Below are positions 18,666 to 26,463 of a DNA stretch of 32,654 nucleotides, one piece after another. The position numbers and the translations under genes were made by a program. The stretch comes from Candidatus Sulfopaludibacter sp. SbA3 (GTDB lineage Bacteria; Acidobacteriota; Terriglobia; 20CM-2-55-15): contig CAMBFR010000044.1 in NCBI GenBank assembly GCA_945865815.1, forward strand, positions 1 to 32,654, given 5' to 3'. Position 1 is the stretch's first letter; each line of letters begins with the position of its first letter. The notes below the pieces were generated by a model. That model was not told where the DNA came from and made no database searches. It was given only the letters and a program-made list of their open reading frames with translations.

Positions 18666-20195
18666 TCATCCTCCATCCTTGATGGCTGCGCCCTGGCCGC
18701 TCATCGCAAATACCAGCGCAATTGCAACACAAAGCGCGTTCAAGTACGCGAACACATCGCCATACTCCGTATAAAAAGTGCGTTCGGAACGAAAGTGCGC
18801 AACTCCATCCAAAACCATCCGCACGCCTATTGGCGTGCTCGCCTCGACCCGTCCGTACGGATCGATGATCGCGCTGATGCCGGTATTGGCGGTCCGCACG
18901 ATGTAGCGGCGATTCTCAACCGCCCGGACGATTCCCATTCGCAGATGCTGATAAGGCGCCGATGATTCCCCGAACCATCCGTCGTTCGTGATGACCACGA
19001 TAAGTTCGGAGCCTCGCTTCACGAATTGCCTGACAAGATCCGGGAAGATGCTTTCGTAGCAAATGGCGGCTGAGATGCGGCGGTTATCAAGCGAGCTGAC
19101 GGTATATTCGGCTCCCGGCGTGAAATCCCCCACCTGCCTCGTCAAGCTCTCCGCAAAGAACAACAGCTTCTTGAATGGGACGTACTCGCCGAACGGAACG
19201 AGGTGAATTTTATCATACCTGGACACGACCTCCCCGGCCGGACTCAGCACGGCGGCGCTGTTGGATGGAGATTCACCGGTCATCCCGATATATCCGAGCA
19301 GGAAATAAGCGCCGGCCTTCTGCGCAATGTTCTCCGCGCGCGCCCGGAACGCCGGATCTTCCGCGAGGTAAAAAGGGGCCGGCACCTCCGGCCAGACGAT
19401 CAACCGCGGGGCATTGGCCTGAAGGGCATTCAGGGCCGGGCTCGAAGGAAGCGGGGCGGTCGAAAGTTCTCCAAGCTCATCCAGCAATCCGGCGGCTGCA
19501 GGTTCCCGCCACGGCTGATCGATGGAGATGTTGGTTTGAACCAGGCGCACGGCGATCGGATCATTCGATGAAGTCTCGCCGAAGACCGGCAGGAGCCACG
19601 CCGCCGCCATCGCGGCTCCTGCAGGAGCGAGCCATACCCAGCGTCTCGATGCCACGGCGTACGCTATCGCCCCATTCACCCCTGCCACCACGAACGACAG
19701 GCCATAAACGCCGGTCCACGACGCCATCTGCAAAACGCCGGTGTAAGGCACCAGCGCATATCCGAAAAGCATCCAGGGGAACCCGCTGAACAGGAAAGTC
19801 CGCATCAGCTCGATGGTCACCCACAAAGGCGGCGCTGCGAGCAATGCGCGAGCGCCATACTTGCGAACAAGGAGGTGAAATGCGAAACCAAAGAGGGCGA
19901 AGTACAGCGCCCAGGTGATTGAAAAGAGAACGGCGACGCCGGCCGCAAGCGTCACCGGCAGCCCGCCGTAGATGTTCATGGTGCCGGCGAACCAGTAACA
20001 GGTTCCGGCAAAGAACACCACTCCGGCCGCATAGGCTGCAATCACGGCCCGTAGTGCGCTGGTTTCCAGGGTGGCGGCATACAGCAGCGGGACCAGGGCG
20101 ATCCATGCCAGCGGGTAAAGGTCTGGTTTCGGAAGGCAAACAACGAGCAGAACGCCGGAGCACACGCCGAGCAGGATAGAGTTGCCGAGCCGCAT
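18666..20195 (-). CDS. lnt: Apolipoprotein N-acyltransferase
   Basis: An inner-membrane enzyme that adds the third acyl chain to lipoproteins, the last step of lipoprotein maturation. About six N-terminal membrane segments (residues 5-205) are followed by a periplasmic nitrilase domain and a last membrane segment near 485-505. The catalytic triad is visible: Glu270 in WPE, Lys329 in YDKIHLVPFGEY and Cys379 in CYESIFP. At 509 aa it is full length. Its ATG overlaps the SPOR gene stop by one base (TAATG), and its TGA lies three bases before the prfB start. Confidence 0.97.
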   Translation of the reverse strand: MRLGNSILLGVCSGVLLVVCLPKPDLYPLAWIALVPLLYAATLETSALRAVIAAYAAGVVFFAGTCYWFAGTMNIYGGLPVTLAAGVAVLFSITWALYFALFGFAFHLLVRKYGARALLAAPPLWVTIELMRTFLFSGFPWMLFGYALVPYTGVLQMASWTGVYGLSFVVAGVNGAIAYAVASRRWVWLAPAGAAMAAAWLLPVFGETSSNDPIAVRLVQTNISIDQPWREPAAAGLLDELGELSTAPLPSSPALNALQANAPRLIVWPEVPAPFYLAEDPAFRARAENIAQKAGAYFLLGYIGMTGESPSNSAAVLSPAGEVVSRYDKIHLVPFGEYVPFKKLLFFAESLTRQVGDFTPGAEYTVSSLDNRRISAAICYESIFPDLVRQFVKRGSELIVVITNDGWFGESSAPYQHLRMGIVRAVENRRYIVRTANTGISAIIDPYGRVEASTPIGVRMVLDGVAHFRSERTFYTEYGDVFAYLNALCVAIALVFAMSGQGAAIKDGG

Positions 20196-20710
20196 TACCT
20201 CTTTATCAGGGATTTGTATCCGGCAGATTCGAGCTGACGTCTCACCGCTTCGGCTTCGGTTGGATCGGTGAACGGACCCACCTGAATCCTGTAAAACGGG
20301 TTTGGATCACCAGGCCGGGGCGCAAGGATGAACGCGCGGAATCCCTTTCCCTTTACCTCGTTGAGAAGCTTTTCCGCATCCCCGGACTGCCGGACGGCGC
20401 CGACTTGAAAATTGACCGCGTTAGCGGCCGCCGGACGCGGAGTTTCCAGGGGCGCCGTTTCGTTCTTCTCGACGGATTCGTAAAACGTCAGGTCCTGGGC
20501 CTCAGCGGCGGCATTGGCTTCAGCCTGCGCAACCGCTGCGGTCTCGGCCGCGGCATCAGCTTCCGCGGAGGTCACGACCCTCTGGCCCTGCATCCGGCCC
20601 ACGAGCATTCCGAGAATGAAGAAGATCGCGCAAAGCACGACAATTCCCGAGAAGACCACGAGTGTGAAAGCGTGGCCTTTCCAGGTTGTCTGTTCTTCCA
20701 TGGGTTCCAT
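20195..20710 (-). CDS. Single-pass membrane protein with C-terminal SPOR domain
   Basis: A 171-aa protein: short cytoplasmic tail, one membrane helix at about 15-38 (LVVFSGIVVLCAIFFILGML), an Ala/Glu-rich linker (about 48-95), then a SPOR domain from about 96 (NFQVGAVRQSGDAEKLLNEVKGKG ... FYRIQVGPFTDPTEAEAVRRQLESAGY). SPOR domains bind septal peptidoglycan lacking stem peptides, so a septum-linked role is plausible. Start ATG at 20710 with GGAG about eight bases upstream; a second ATG at 20701 is possible. It sits 15 nt after the slipin gene and overlaps lnt by one base. Confidence 0.9.
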   Translation of the reverse strand: MEPMEEQTTWKGHAFTLVVFSGIVVLCAIFFILGMLVGRMQGQRVVTSAEADAAAETAAVAQAEANAAAEAQDLTFYESVEKNETAPLETPRPAAANAVNFQVGAVRQSGDAEKLLNEVKGKGFRAFILAPRPGDPNPFYRIQVGPFTDPTEAEAVRRQLESAGYKSLIKR

Positions 20711-20725
20711 GCATTATCTCCAGGT

Positions 20726-21490
20726 CTAAGTCTTCGCCTCCCGGCTCTTGACGAAGTAATCCAGAAGATCAATCGGCAGGGGAAACACGATCGTCGTGTT
20801 TTTCTCCATGCCGATCTCGGTCAGTGTCTGCAGATACCGAAGCTGCAACGCAACCGGCTCGGTGGCTATGGTGTTGGCAGCGGCAGCCAGCTGTTTCGAA
20901 GCTTCGAATTCGCCCTGCGCATGGATGACCTTCGCCCGCTTTTCCCGCTCGGCTTCGGCCTGCCGCGCCATGGCGCGTTGCATGTTTTCCGGAAGATCCA
21001 CGCCTTTGATCTCCACCAGGGCAACCTTGATGCCCCACGGATCGGTATGCTTGTCCAGAATCTCCTGCAGACGCAGGTTAAGCATCTCGCGTTTGCTCAG
21101 CAAATCGTCCAGCCCAACTTCTCCAAGAACCGATCGGAGCGTCGTTTGTCCCAATTGAGACGTCGCGTACAGGTAGTTTTCTACCTCGACGATGGCCCTA
21201 GCGGGGTCCACAACCCGGAAGTAAACAACAGCATTTACCTTGACGGTGACGTTGTCGGCCGTGATGACATCCTGCGTCGGAACATCCATCGTAATTGTCC
21301 GCAGGCTCACCCGGACTATCCGGTCGATCGGCCAGAGTACCCAAACCAGGCCGGGACCCTTTGCACTCTCCAGCAGACGGCCAATGCGGAAAATGACGCC
21401 CCGCTCGTACTCCCGCAACACGTTCAGCGAGTTGAACAGCCAGATACCGAATATCACCACAACCACGAGAAGTAACTGCAATCCATCCAT
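20726..21490 (-). CDS. Slipin (stomatin/SPFH-family membrane protein)
   Basis: A 254-aa SPFH/band 7 protein: an N-terminal membrane hairpin ([19 protein letters not shown]), then the band 7 domain ([18 protein letters not shown]...[20 protein letters not shown]) and a C-terminal coiled-coil helix rich in Arg, Glu and Ala ([25 protein letters not shown]). The start at 21490 has AAAGGAAAT upstream; the frame is open to 21565, into the repeat, without support. Slipins commonly pair with NfeD proteins, as here, and form oligomers in membrane microdomains. The partner gene nfeD is upstream across a 188-nt gap that contains a palindromic repeat. Confidence 0.93.
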   Translation of the reverse strand: MDGLQLLLVVVVIFGIWLFNSLNVLREYERGVIFRIGRLLESAKGPGLVWVLWPIDRIVRVSLRTITMDVPTQDVITADNVTVKVNAVVYFRVVDPARAIVEVENYLYATSQLGQTTLRSVLGEVGLDDLLSKREMLNLRLQEILDKHTDPWGIKVALVEIKGVDLPENMQRAMARQAEAEREKRAKVIHAQGEFEASKQLAAAANTIATEPVALQLRYLQTLTEIGMEKNTTIVFPLPIDLLDYFVKSREAKT

Positions 21491-21556
21491 AATATTTCCT
21501 TTTCTAAAGGCTTCTGAACACTGGGCGGCCCTGCACGCCCTTGCCCAAAGCGTTTG

Positions 21557-21666
21557 AACCCTCATCCGGCCCTTCGGGCCACCTTCTCCCGGAGGGAGAA
21601 CGACTCAACTTAGAGGAGTTTGTCCCTCTCCCCCTGGAGAGGGTGCCGCGAAGCGGGGGGTGAGGG
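21557..21666. repeat. Palindromic dispersed repeat, copy 2 (hybrid arms)
   Basis: The left half (from AACCCTCATCC at 21557) is nearly identical to the left arm at 15324, including GGCCCTTCGGGCC and CTTCTCCCGGAGGGAGAA. The core TTAGAGGAGTTTGTCC is at 21610-21625. The right half differs (CTCTCCCCCTGGAGAGGG, then GCCGCGAAGCGG), so its long stem is weaker and it looks like a mosaic of two related repeat types. It lies between nfeD and the slipin gene. Confidence 0.8.
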
Positions 21667-21678
21667 CCCGGCCCGCGG

Positions 21679-22974
21679 TCACATGTCCGCTTCGACCTCG
21701 ATCCTGAGACCCTGCACGCGGGTAACGCGAACCCTGGAACCTGCGGTAACAGGCGCCTGGGATGAAGCGTTCCAGTATTCGCCATGCACCTGAACCTTTC
21801 CATCGCTGTGGATGTCGGTTATCGCGACACCCGTTTCACCGATCATGCCTTGCCCGCCGGTCACGGACTTTCTGCCTTGCGAGAGGTAGGCAAGCCTTAC
21901 TAGAAACACCGAAATGAGTGCGAGCGGAATTGAAACCGCCAGCGTTGTGGAAAGCTGAATCCGCAGCTGCGGAATCGGGCCTTCCACGAGCATCAGCGCG
22001 CCCCAGACCATTGCAACAAGGCCGCCAAGAGCAAGGATGCCGTGGCTGGTAATGGTGGCTTCGAGGACGAAAAGGGTGATTGCCACAAGAATGAGAGCCG
22101 CGCCTGTCCAGTTCAGAGGCAGCAGGTTGAAAGAAAACAGGGATAAAACGAGGCTTATCGCGCCGATGACGCCGGGCAGGATGAGACCTGGAGCCGAAAT
22201 CTCAACATAAATTCCGACAATGCCCAGAAGCGCCAGTACGAGCGCGACGTTCGGATTCAACACGCGCGACAGCAATCGCTGCCGCAGCGAGACATCGAAT
22301 CTTTCGACAACGGCGCCCTGAAGGTTGAGTGTTTCGACGCGGCCGTCGAAGCGGGTTACGGTTCTGCCGTCAAACGTTTCGATGATCGCGGGAACATCCG
22401 CCGCTACCGCGTCAATGAGCCGGTCCCTGAGCGCTTCCGCATCCGTAAACGACTTGCTGTCGACAACCGCCAGTTCGGCGGCTTCCGGATTCCGGCCGCG
22501 CTTTGTCACATAACTGCGAAGATACGCGGTTGCGTCGCTGACGACCTTCTTCTCCATCACCTCGTCGATTCGCGCTCCTGTTATCGAAACCGGGTGCGCG
22601 GCGCCGGTGTTGGTGCCGGGCGACATGGCAGCGATATCTCCGGCAACGAGAAGAAAGAATCCGGCGGAAGCGGCTCTCGACCCGCTCGGTCCGACCCATG
22701 TGATGACGGGCACCGGAGAATTCAGGATCGCTTCGACGATCTCCCTCATCGATTCCATGAGACCGCCCGGCGTATTGATGCGAATGATCGCGGCCCGCGC
22801 GCCGATTTCGCGCGCGTGATCCAGGCCCTCGCGAACGTACTGGGAGCTGACCGGGTGGACGATATCGTCGAGGTCGATTTGAACGATTGTAGGGCTCTGG
22901 GCGCCCGCCGTGAGTGCCGTGAGCACCACGAACGCCGCGAGGAAAACGAGATAACTCAGACGGGGGGACTGCAC
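21679..22974 (-). CDS. NfeD-family membrane-bound ClpP-like serine protease (long form)
   Basis: A 431-aa protein of the long NfeD class. A signal peptide (PRLSYLVFLAAFVVLTALTAGAQ, split here across the cleavage region) precedes a ClpP-like protease domain. That domain has the GG oxyanion region INTPGGLMESM, the likely nucleophile Ser in SGSRAASAGFFLL, and a lysine after the GAAHPVSITG stretch. Then come four to five membrane segments (about 245-370) and a C-terminal OB-like NfeD domain (GETGVAITDIHSDGKVQVHGEYWNASS). Start: the ATG at 22992 overlaps a TATAAT; GTG at 22974 lies exactly one turn after it and gives a clean signal peptide, so I use it. It pairs functionally with the downstream slipin. 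Confidence 0.9.
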   Translation of the reverse strand: MQSPRLSYLVFLAAFVVLTALTAGAQSPTIVQIDLDDIVHPVSSQYVREGLDHAREIGARAAIIRINTPGGLMESMREIVEAILNSPVPVITWVGPSGSRAASAGFFLLVAGDIAAMSPGTNTGAAHPVSITGARIDEVMEKKVVSDATAYLRSYVTKRGRNPEAAELAVVDSKSFTDAEALRDRLIDAVAADVPAIIETFDGRTVTRFDGRVETLNLQGAVVERFDVSLRQRLLSRVLNPNVALVLALLGIVGIYVEISAPGLILPGVIGAISLVLSLFSFNLLPLNWTGAALILVAITLFVLEATITSHGILALGGLVAMVWGALMLVEGPIPQLRIQLSTTLAVSIPLALISVFLVRLAYLSQGRKSVTGGQGMIGETGVAITDIHSDGKVQVHGEYWNASSQAPVTAGSRVRVTRVQGLRIEVEADM

Positions 22975-22980
22975 CGCGTG

Positions 22981-22986
22981 ATTATA
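22981..22986 (-). promoter_or_regulatory. -10 element (TATAAT) for nfeD; possible leaderless transcript
   Basis: A perfect TATAAT on the minus strand, with no good -35. The base seven after it is the G of the GTG at 22974, so the mRNA could begin at the start codon. No ribosome-binding site precedes either candidate start, which fits a leaderless message. Confidence 0.5.
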
Positions 22987-23050
22987 CCCCACCGCTTCAC
23001 GTGTGCTATTGTTCGAAAATATCTGGATTTATGACGGACTGGCCCTATCC

Positions 23051-24223
23051 ATGCGCATTGCGATCGACATCCGGAAGATTAACGAGTTTGGCGTCGGAAC
23101 CTACATCTGGAACCTCGTTCGCAATCTTGAGAATATCGATCGCCGCAATGAATACCTGCTGATCGGTTCGAGACGCCACTTTCACGAACTGGGACCACTC
23201 CCGTCAAACTTCAACCAGCTTTACCAGCCCGACGAAGAGACACTCTGGGGCAACAACTGCACGATTCCGCTGAGCCTGCGCCGCAACGGGGTCGATGTGT
23301 TTCATGTTCCCCATCACGAAGCTCCTTTTTTCGTGCCGTGCAGGCTGGTGGTGACGATGCATGACTGCGTGCACCTGCTGTTTCCGCCGGAAGGCTCGTC
23401 AAAATTCCAGAAGTACAGTCTGTACCTGCGAACCAGGCGCGTGGTTGAACGCGCAAGCCACGTTGTAGCGGTATCGAAGTCGACAAAGGACGATCTGATC
23501 GACATCTTCCATACGAATGAAGCGAAGATTTCGGTTGTTTACAATGCGCTCGATGAGCGGTTCGCACCGGCGACTCCTGCCGCAGAAGAGCGGACAAGGG
23601 TGCTGGAGCGTTACCAGCTCAATGACCCATTCATCCTTTATTCCGGGAAGATCCGCCCTCACAAGAATCTGCATCGGCTGATCGAAGCGTTCGCAGTGCT
23701 CAAGACCGAACTGGTGGACGATGCGCGCTACAAAAATATCAAGCTCATCATCATCGGCGACGAATTGAGCAAACATCAGTACCTGAGGCTTACGGTTATT
23801 CGAAGCGGCGTGCAGCACGATGTTCGTTTTTTCGGCTTTGTGCCGTACTCGACACTGCGGGTGTTCTACCAGTCGGCGTCGCTGTTTGCTTTTCCTTCGC
23901 TGCACGAAGGGTTCGGGCTGCCTCCGCTGGAGGCCATGGCGAACGGCCTGCCTGTGCTGGCGTCGAACACATCGTCACTGCCCGAGGTGCTCGAGGAGGC
24001 GGCGGTGCTGGTAACTCCTGAAAACGTCTTCGAGATAGCGCGCGGCATGAAACTGATTCTTTCGGACGAGGCTCTTCGGCGGCAGCTCATTCAGAAGGGC
24101 ATGCAGCAGGTCGCGAAATTTTCGTGGAATGTGGCCGCCGAGAGGGTCGTCCAAATCTACGAATCGGCCGCGTCGCAAACGGCTCCCGTCTTTACTGAAT
24201 CTCGCTCGACTTCAATGGATTAG
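23051..24223 (+). CDS. Glycosyltransferase family 4 (GT-B fold)
   Basis: A 390-aa retaining glycosyltransferase. The N-terminal Rossmann half starts [22 protein letters not shown] with the Gly-rich acceptor loop. The C-terminal half has [20 protein letters not shown] at about 195-214 and the donor-binding E-x7-E motif (Glu286 and Glu294) in [15 protein letters not shown]. Such enzymes build LPS, exopolysaccharide or glycolipids; the sugar and acceptor cannot be told here. The ATG at 23051 begins the domain directly; the frame is open to 23003. It is a stand-alone gene, divergent from nfeD, and its 3' end overlaps the convergent unknown gene by 32 nt. Confidence 0.92.
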   Translation: MRIAIDIRKINEFGVGTYIWNLVRNLENIDRRNEYLLIGSRRHFHELGPLPSNFNQLYQPDEETLWGNNCTIPLSLRRNGVDVFHVPHHEAPFFVPCRLVVTMHDCVHLLFPPEGSSKFQKYSLYLRTRRVVERASHVVAVSKSTKDDLIDIFHTNEAKISVVYNALDERFAPATPAAEERTRVLERYQLNDPFILYSGKIRPHKNLHRLIEAFAVLKTELVDDARYKNIKLIIIGDELSKHQYLRLTVIRSGVQHDVRFFGFVPYSTLRVFYQSASLFAFPSLHEGFGLPPLEAMANGLPVLASNTSSLPEVLEEAAVLVTPENVFEIARGMKLILSDEALRRQLIQKGMQQVAKFSWNVAAERVVQIYESAASQTAPVFTESRSTSMD

Positions 24224-24800
24224 ATTCCGCAACAGGCTCGAACTTGAAATTCGAAATGGTCGCGATGCGCGTTCCCGGCGTATCGATACGCGTTGTGGAA
24301 GGGCCGCGCGTGATCGTCAACGCCTGGCCCACGATGCTGATGGATTGAGGCCCGGGCAACGTGGTCAGCGAAATCGTCTTGGTGGACATCGGAGTGACAA
24401 ACTTGTCAATTTCGGCCCTGCTGATCTTGACGATGTTCTCCGTGAACTTGTCGCCTTGATTGATCCTGTCGACGATGGTGTACACGCCGTGACTCGTGGT
24501 CCCGCCGCTCAAAATTTCAACTACCGTCGTAACGTCCGCGGGAAGGCCAAAGTCGTCGGTGATTGCCAGCCTGTGGTGAAGATCGAAAGTAAACTTGCCG
24601 CCTTTTTTCGTATAGGGCAGCTTGATCAGTACTCCGGAACTCGGCTGTCTGGTGATGATGACATCCCAGAACTCAACGCCGGTCGCCGCGCCTTTTCCCA
24701 TCAGAAGATTCCGGGGGGCTCGGATGTCAAACGAAGTATCGCCGGAATCCTGCGCCAGCGGCGCGAGCGCCATTAAAAACGACATCAAGAGAGAGATCAT
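24192..24800 (-). CDS. Unrecognised exported protein
   Basis: A 202-aa protein that I do not recognise. Residues 1-16 (MISLLMSFLMALAPLA) form a likely signal peptide. The mature part is rich in Thr, Ser, Ile and Val, with alternating hydrophobic residues typical of beta strands; it has no cysteine and no catalytic motif that I can name. The start is firm: ATG at 24800 with CGGAGG at 24805-24810. It lies 18 nt downstream of the JAMM gene on the same strand and may share its transcript, though a TATAGT (24823-24828) inside the end of that gene could be its own -10. Its end runs 32 nt into the convergent glycosyltransferase gene. Confidence 0.75.
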   Translation of the reverse strand: MISLLMSFLMALAPLAQDSGDTSFDIRAPRNLLMGKGAATGVEFWDVIITRQPSSGVLIKLPYTKKGGKFTFDLHHRLAITDDFGLPADVTTVVEILSGGTTSHGVYTIVDRINQGDKFTENIVKISRAEIDKFVTPMSTKTISLTTLPGPQSISIVGQALTITRGPSTTRIDTPGTRIATISNFKFEPVAESNPLKSSEIQ

Positions 24801-24818
24801 GCGGCCTCCGAAAAGTGC

Positions 24819-25226
24819 CTACACTATAACATGAAGTTCGATTTCGTCCGCCTGTCCGCCGGCAATCCGGAAAGCCCGGACCTGCGGCTGGAGAGGTTCC
24901 GCCAGCGAGACGATCAGGTAGGCGGAATCGGGATATAAGGCGCGGGCGATGTCGCGTTTTGAAGGCTCCGCGGGCGACGAAGGATGGGAATGATAGATGG
25001 CCGCGAGCTCCTCGCCGCTTTCGCGGAGCGCCCGCAGGGCGCGGATCAATTGCCCGGGATCCATCTCATACTCACTCTTGCTGGCAAGACAGTTCTCCAT
25101 GGGCAGCAATCGAGCGGCATAACCGCCTTGCCCCACCAGCAGACCACAGCTTTCCATGGGATAAGAGGATTTGGCGTGCTCGACAATCTCGTCAAGAACG
25201 CCAGGACCGAGCGTGAGGGATTCCAT
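24819..25226 (-). CDS. JAMM (MPN+, M67) metallopeptidase
   Basis: A 135-aa zinc-dependent isopeptidase-like protein. The full JAMM signature is present: Glu25 in PMESCGLLVG, then His79-x-His81-x7-Ser89-x2-Asp92 in YHSHPSSPAEPSKRD. Bacterial relatives cut C-terminal tails from ubiquitin-like sulfur carriers (as with Mec in cysteine synthesis), but no ThiS, MoaD or E1-like gene is near, so the substrate is unknown. The frame is open to 25412 but would cross the hairpin and ftsZ; the ATG at 25226 gives the normal domain length. No clear ribosome-binding site precedes it; a strong hairpin ends 11 nt upstream. It is probably downstream of ftsZ on the same transcript. Confidence 0.9.
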   Translation of the reverse strand: MESLTLGPGVLDEIVEHAKSSYPMESCGLLVGQGGYAARLLPMENCLASKSEYEMDPGQLIRALRALRESGEELAAIYHSHPSSPAEPSKRDIARALYPDSAYLIVSLAEPLQPQVRAFRIAGGQADEIELHVIV

Positions 25227-25236
25227 AGGGTGCACT

Positions 25237-25331
25237 AGCCGCGGAGCGGCGGAAGACTGCCAGCCACGGGCTGCCGCCCGTGGCCAACGTGTTTCGCCGC
25301 TCCGCGGCTTTTTTGTGGAAAGCCGCGGAGC
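25237..25331 (-). promoter_or_regulatory. Alternating hairpin region between ftsZ and the JAMM gene
   Basis: Three segments share the AGCCGCGGAGC core. On the minus-strand transcript, segment 1 (25321-25331) can pair for 11 bp with segment 2 (25299-25309); segment 2, extended to 25295-25309, can instead pair for 15 bp with segment 3 (25237-25251), which encloses a 9-bp stem (GCCACGGGC/GCCCGTGGC, 25263-25284). The two folds exclude each other. On the plus strand the 15-bp stem is followed by six T (25309-25314), so it would be a good terminator in that direction, although no plus-strand gene reads into it closely. Confidence 0.6.
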
Positions 25332-25335
25332 CTTC

Positions 25336-26448
25336 CTACTTTGCCCTGCGGAGGAATGCCGGAATCTCCAATTCGGGCATGATGATCTGTGGCTGCAGCT
25401 TGGCAGACACAACCGAGGATGTAGCGTGAACCGAGGAGCCGAGACCCATCGCCTCCGCCCGCCGATCGAAACCGGTCGCGATAACCGTGATCTTCACTTC
25501 ATCCTTCATGCGCTCATCCAGGACGGCGCCGAAAATGATGTTCGCGTCGGCATCGGCGGCATCATGAATGATGGCCGACGCTTCGCTCACTTCGTGGAGA
25601 AGCAGGTCCGGTCCGCCGGTAATGTTCAACAGAACGCCACGGGCGCCCTGGATCGAGCCCTCCTCCAGCAGCCTGCTGGAAATCGCCTTCTTCGCCGCCT
25701 CGACAGCCCGATTCTCTCCCGAAGCCGTGCCGGTGCCCATCAACGCCATGCCCATTCCCTGCATGACGGTTTTGACATCCGCGAAATCCAGATTGATCAA
25801 ACCCGGAACGGTGATCAGATCCGAAATGCCCTGCACGGCCTGGCGAAGGATGTCGTCGGCGATCTGGAACGCATCGAAGAGGCTCGTGCCCCGCTCGAGC
25901 GTGGCAAGCAGGCGTTCGTTCGGTATTGTGATGACCGTGTCGACGCACTCCTTCAGGTCGGCGAGTCCTCTCTCTGCCTGGGCAAGACGCCGCTTCCCCT
26001 CGAACGCGAAGGGTTTCGTCACGACGGCAACGGTCAGGGCATTCAGTTCCGCCGCAAGACTGGCCACGATGGGCGCGGCGCCCGTTCCGGTTCCGCCGCC
26101 AAGACCGGTGGTGACAAACACCATGTCCGAGTCTTCGAGCGCCTCGATGATCTTGTCGGTATCCTCAAGCGCCGCCTGGCGTCCCACATCCGGGTTGGCG
26201 CCGGCCCCGAGACCCTTCGTAAGCTTCGCGCCGATCTGGATCTTCACCGAAGCCCTGGACTCCTTCAGCGCCTGCACGTCCGTGTTGGCGACGAGAAACT
26301 CGACGCCTTCCAGCCCCGCCGTGATCATACGGTTTACAGCGTTGGAACCACCGCCACCCACACCAATGACTTTGATGCGGGCCCCCGCGCGCAGTCCTTC
26401 GTCGAACAGAAATTTGATGGAAGTATCGACAGGTACTTTTGCCGCCAC
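25336..26448 (-). CDS. ftsZ: Cell-division GTPase FtsZ
   Basis: The tubulin homologue that forms the division ring. The GTP-binding region [17 protein letters not shown] is at 25-41, the tubulin signature GGGTGTG at 117-123, and the catalytic T7 loop near [13 protein letters not shown]. The conserved C-terminal peptide that binds FtsA is present as [13 protein letters not shown] at the very end. At 370 aa it is of normal length with a short linker. GTG start at 26448 with AGGGGG at 26454-26459. It is the last gene of the dcw run; ftsA ends 15 nt upstream. Confidence 0.98.
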   Translation of the reverse strand: MAAKVPVDTSIKFLFDEGLRAGARIKVIGVGGGGSNAVNRMITAGLEGVEFLVANTDVQALKESRASVKIQIGAKLTKGLGAGANPDVGRQAALEDTDKIIEALEDSDMVFVTTGLGGGTGTGAAPIVASLAAELNALTVAVVTKPFAFEGKRRLAQAERGLADLKECVDTVITIPNERLLATLERGTSLFDAFQIADDILRQAVQGISDLITVPGLINLDFADVKTVMQGMGMALMGTGTASGENRAVEAAKKAISSRLLEEGSIQGARGVLLNITGGPDLLLHEVSEASAIIHDAADADANIIFGAVLDERMKDEVKITVIATGFDRRAEAMGLGSSVHATSSVVSAKLQPQIIMPELEIPAFLRRAK

Positions 26449-26463
26449 CGCGCCCCCTCTCTC

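Noticed and set aside
20405-21475. 356-codon plus-strand frame opposite the SPOR and slipin genes
   Set aside because: It spans two well-supported minus-strand genes and shows no domain of its own.
23003-23050. N-terminal extension of the glycosyltransferase (MLLFENIWIYDG)
   Set aside because: The first strand of the GT-B fold begins at MRIAIDIRK, the usual N-terminus of this family.
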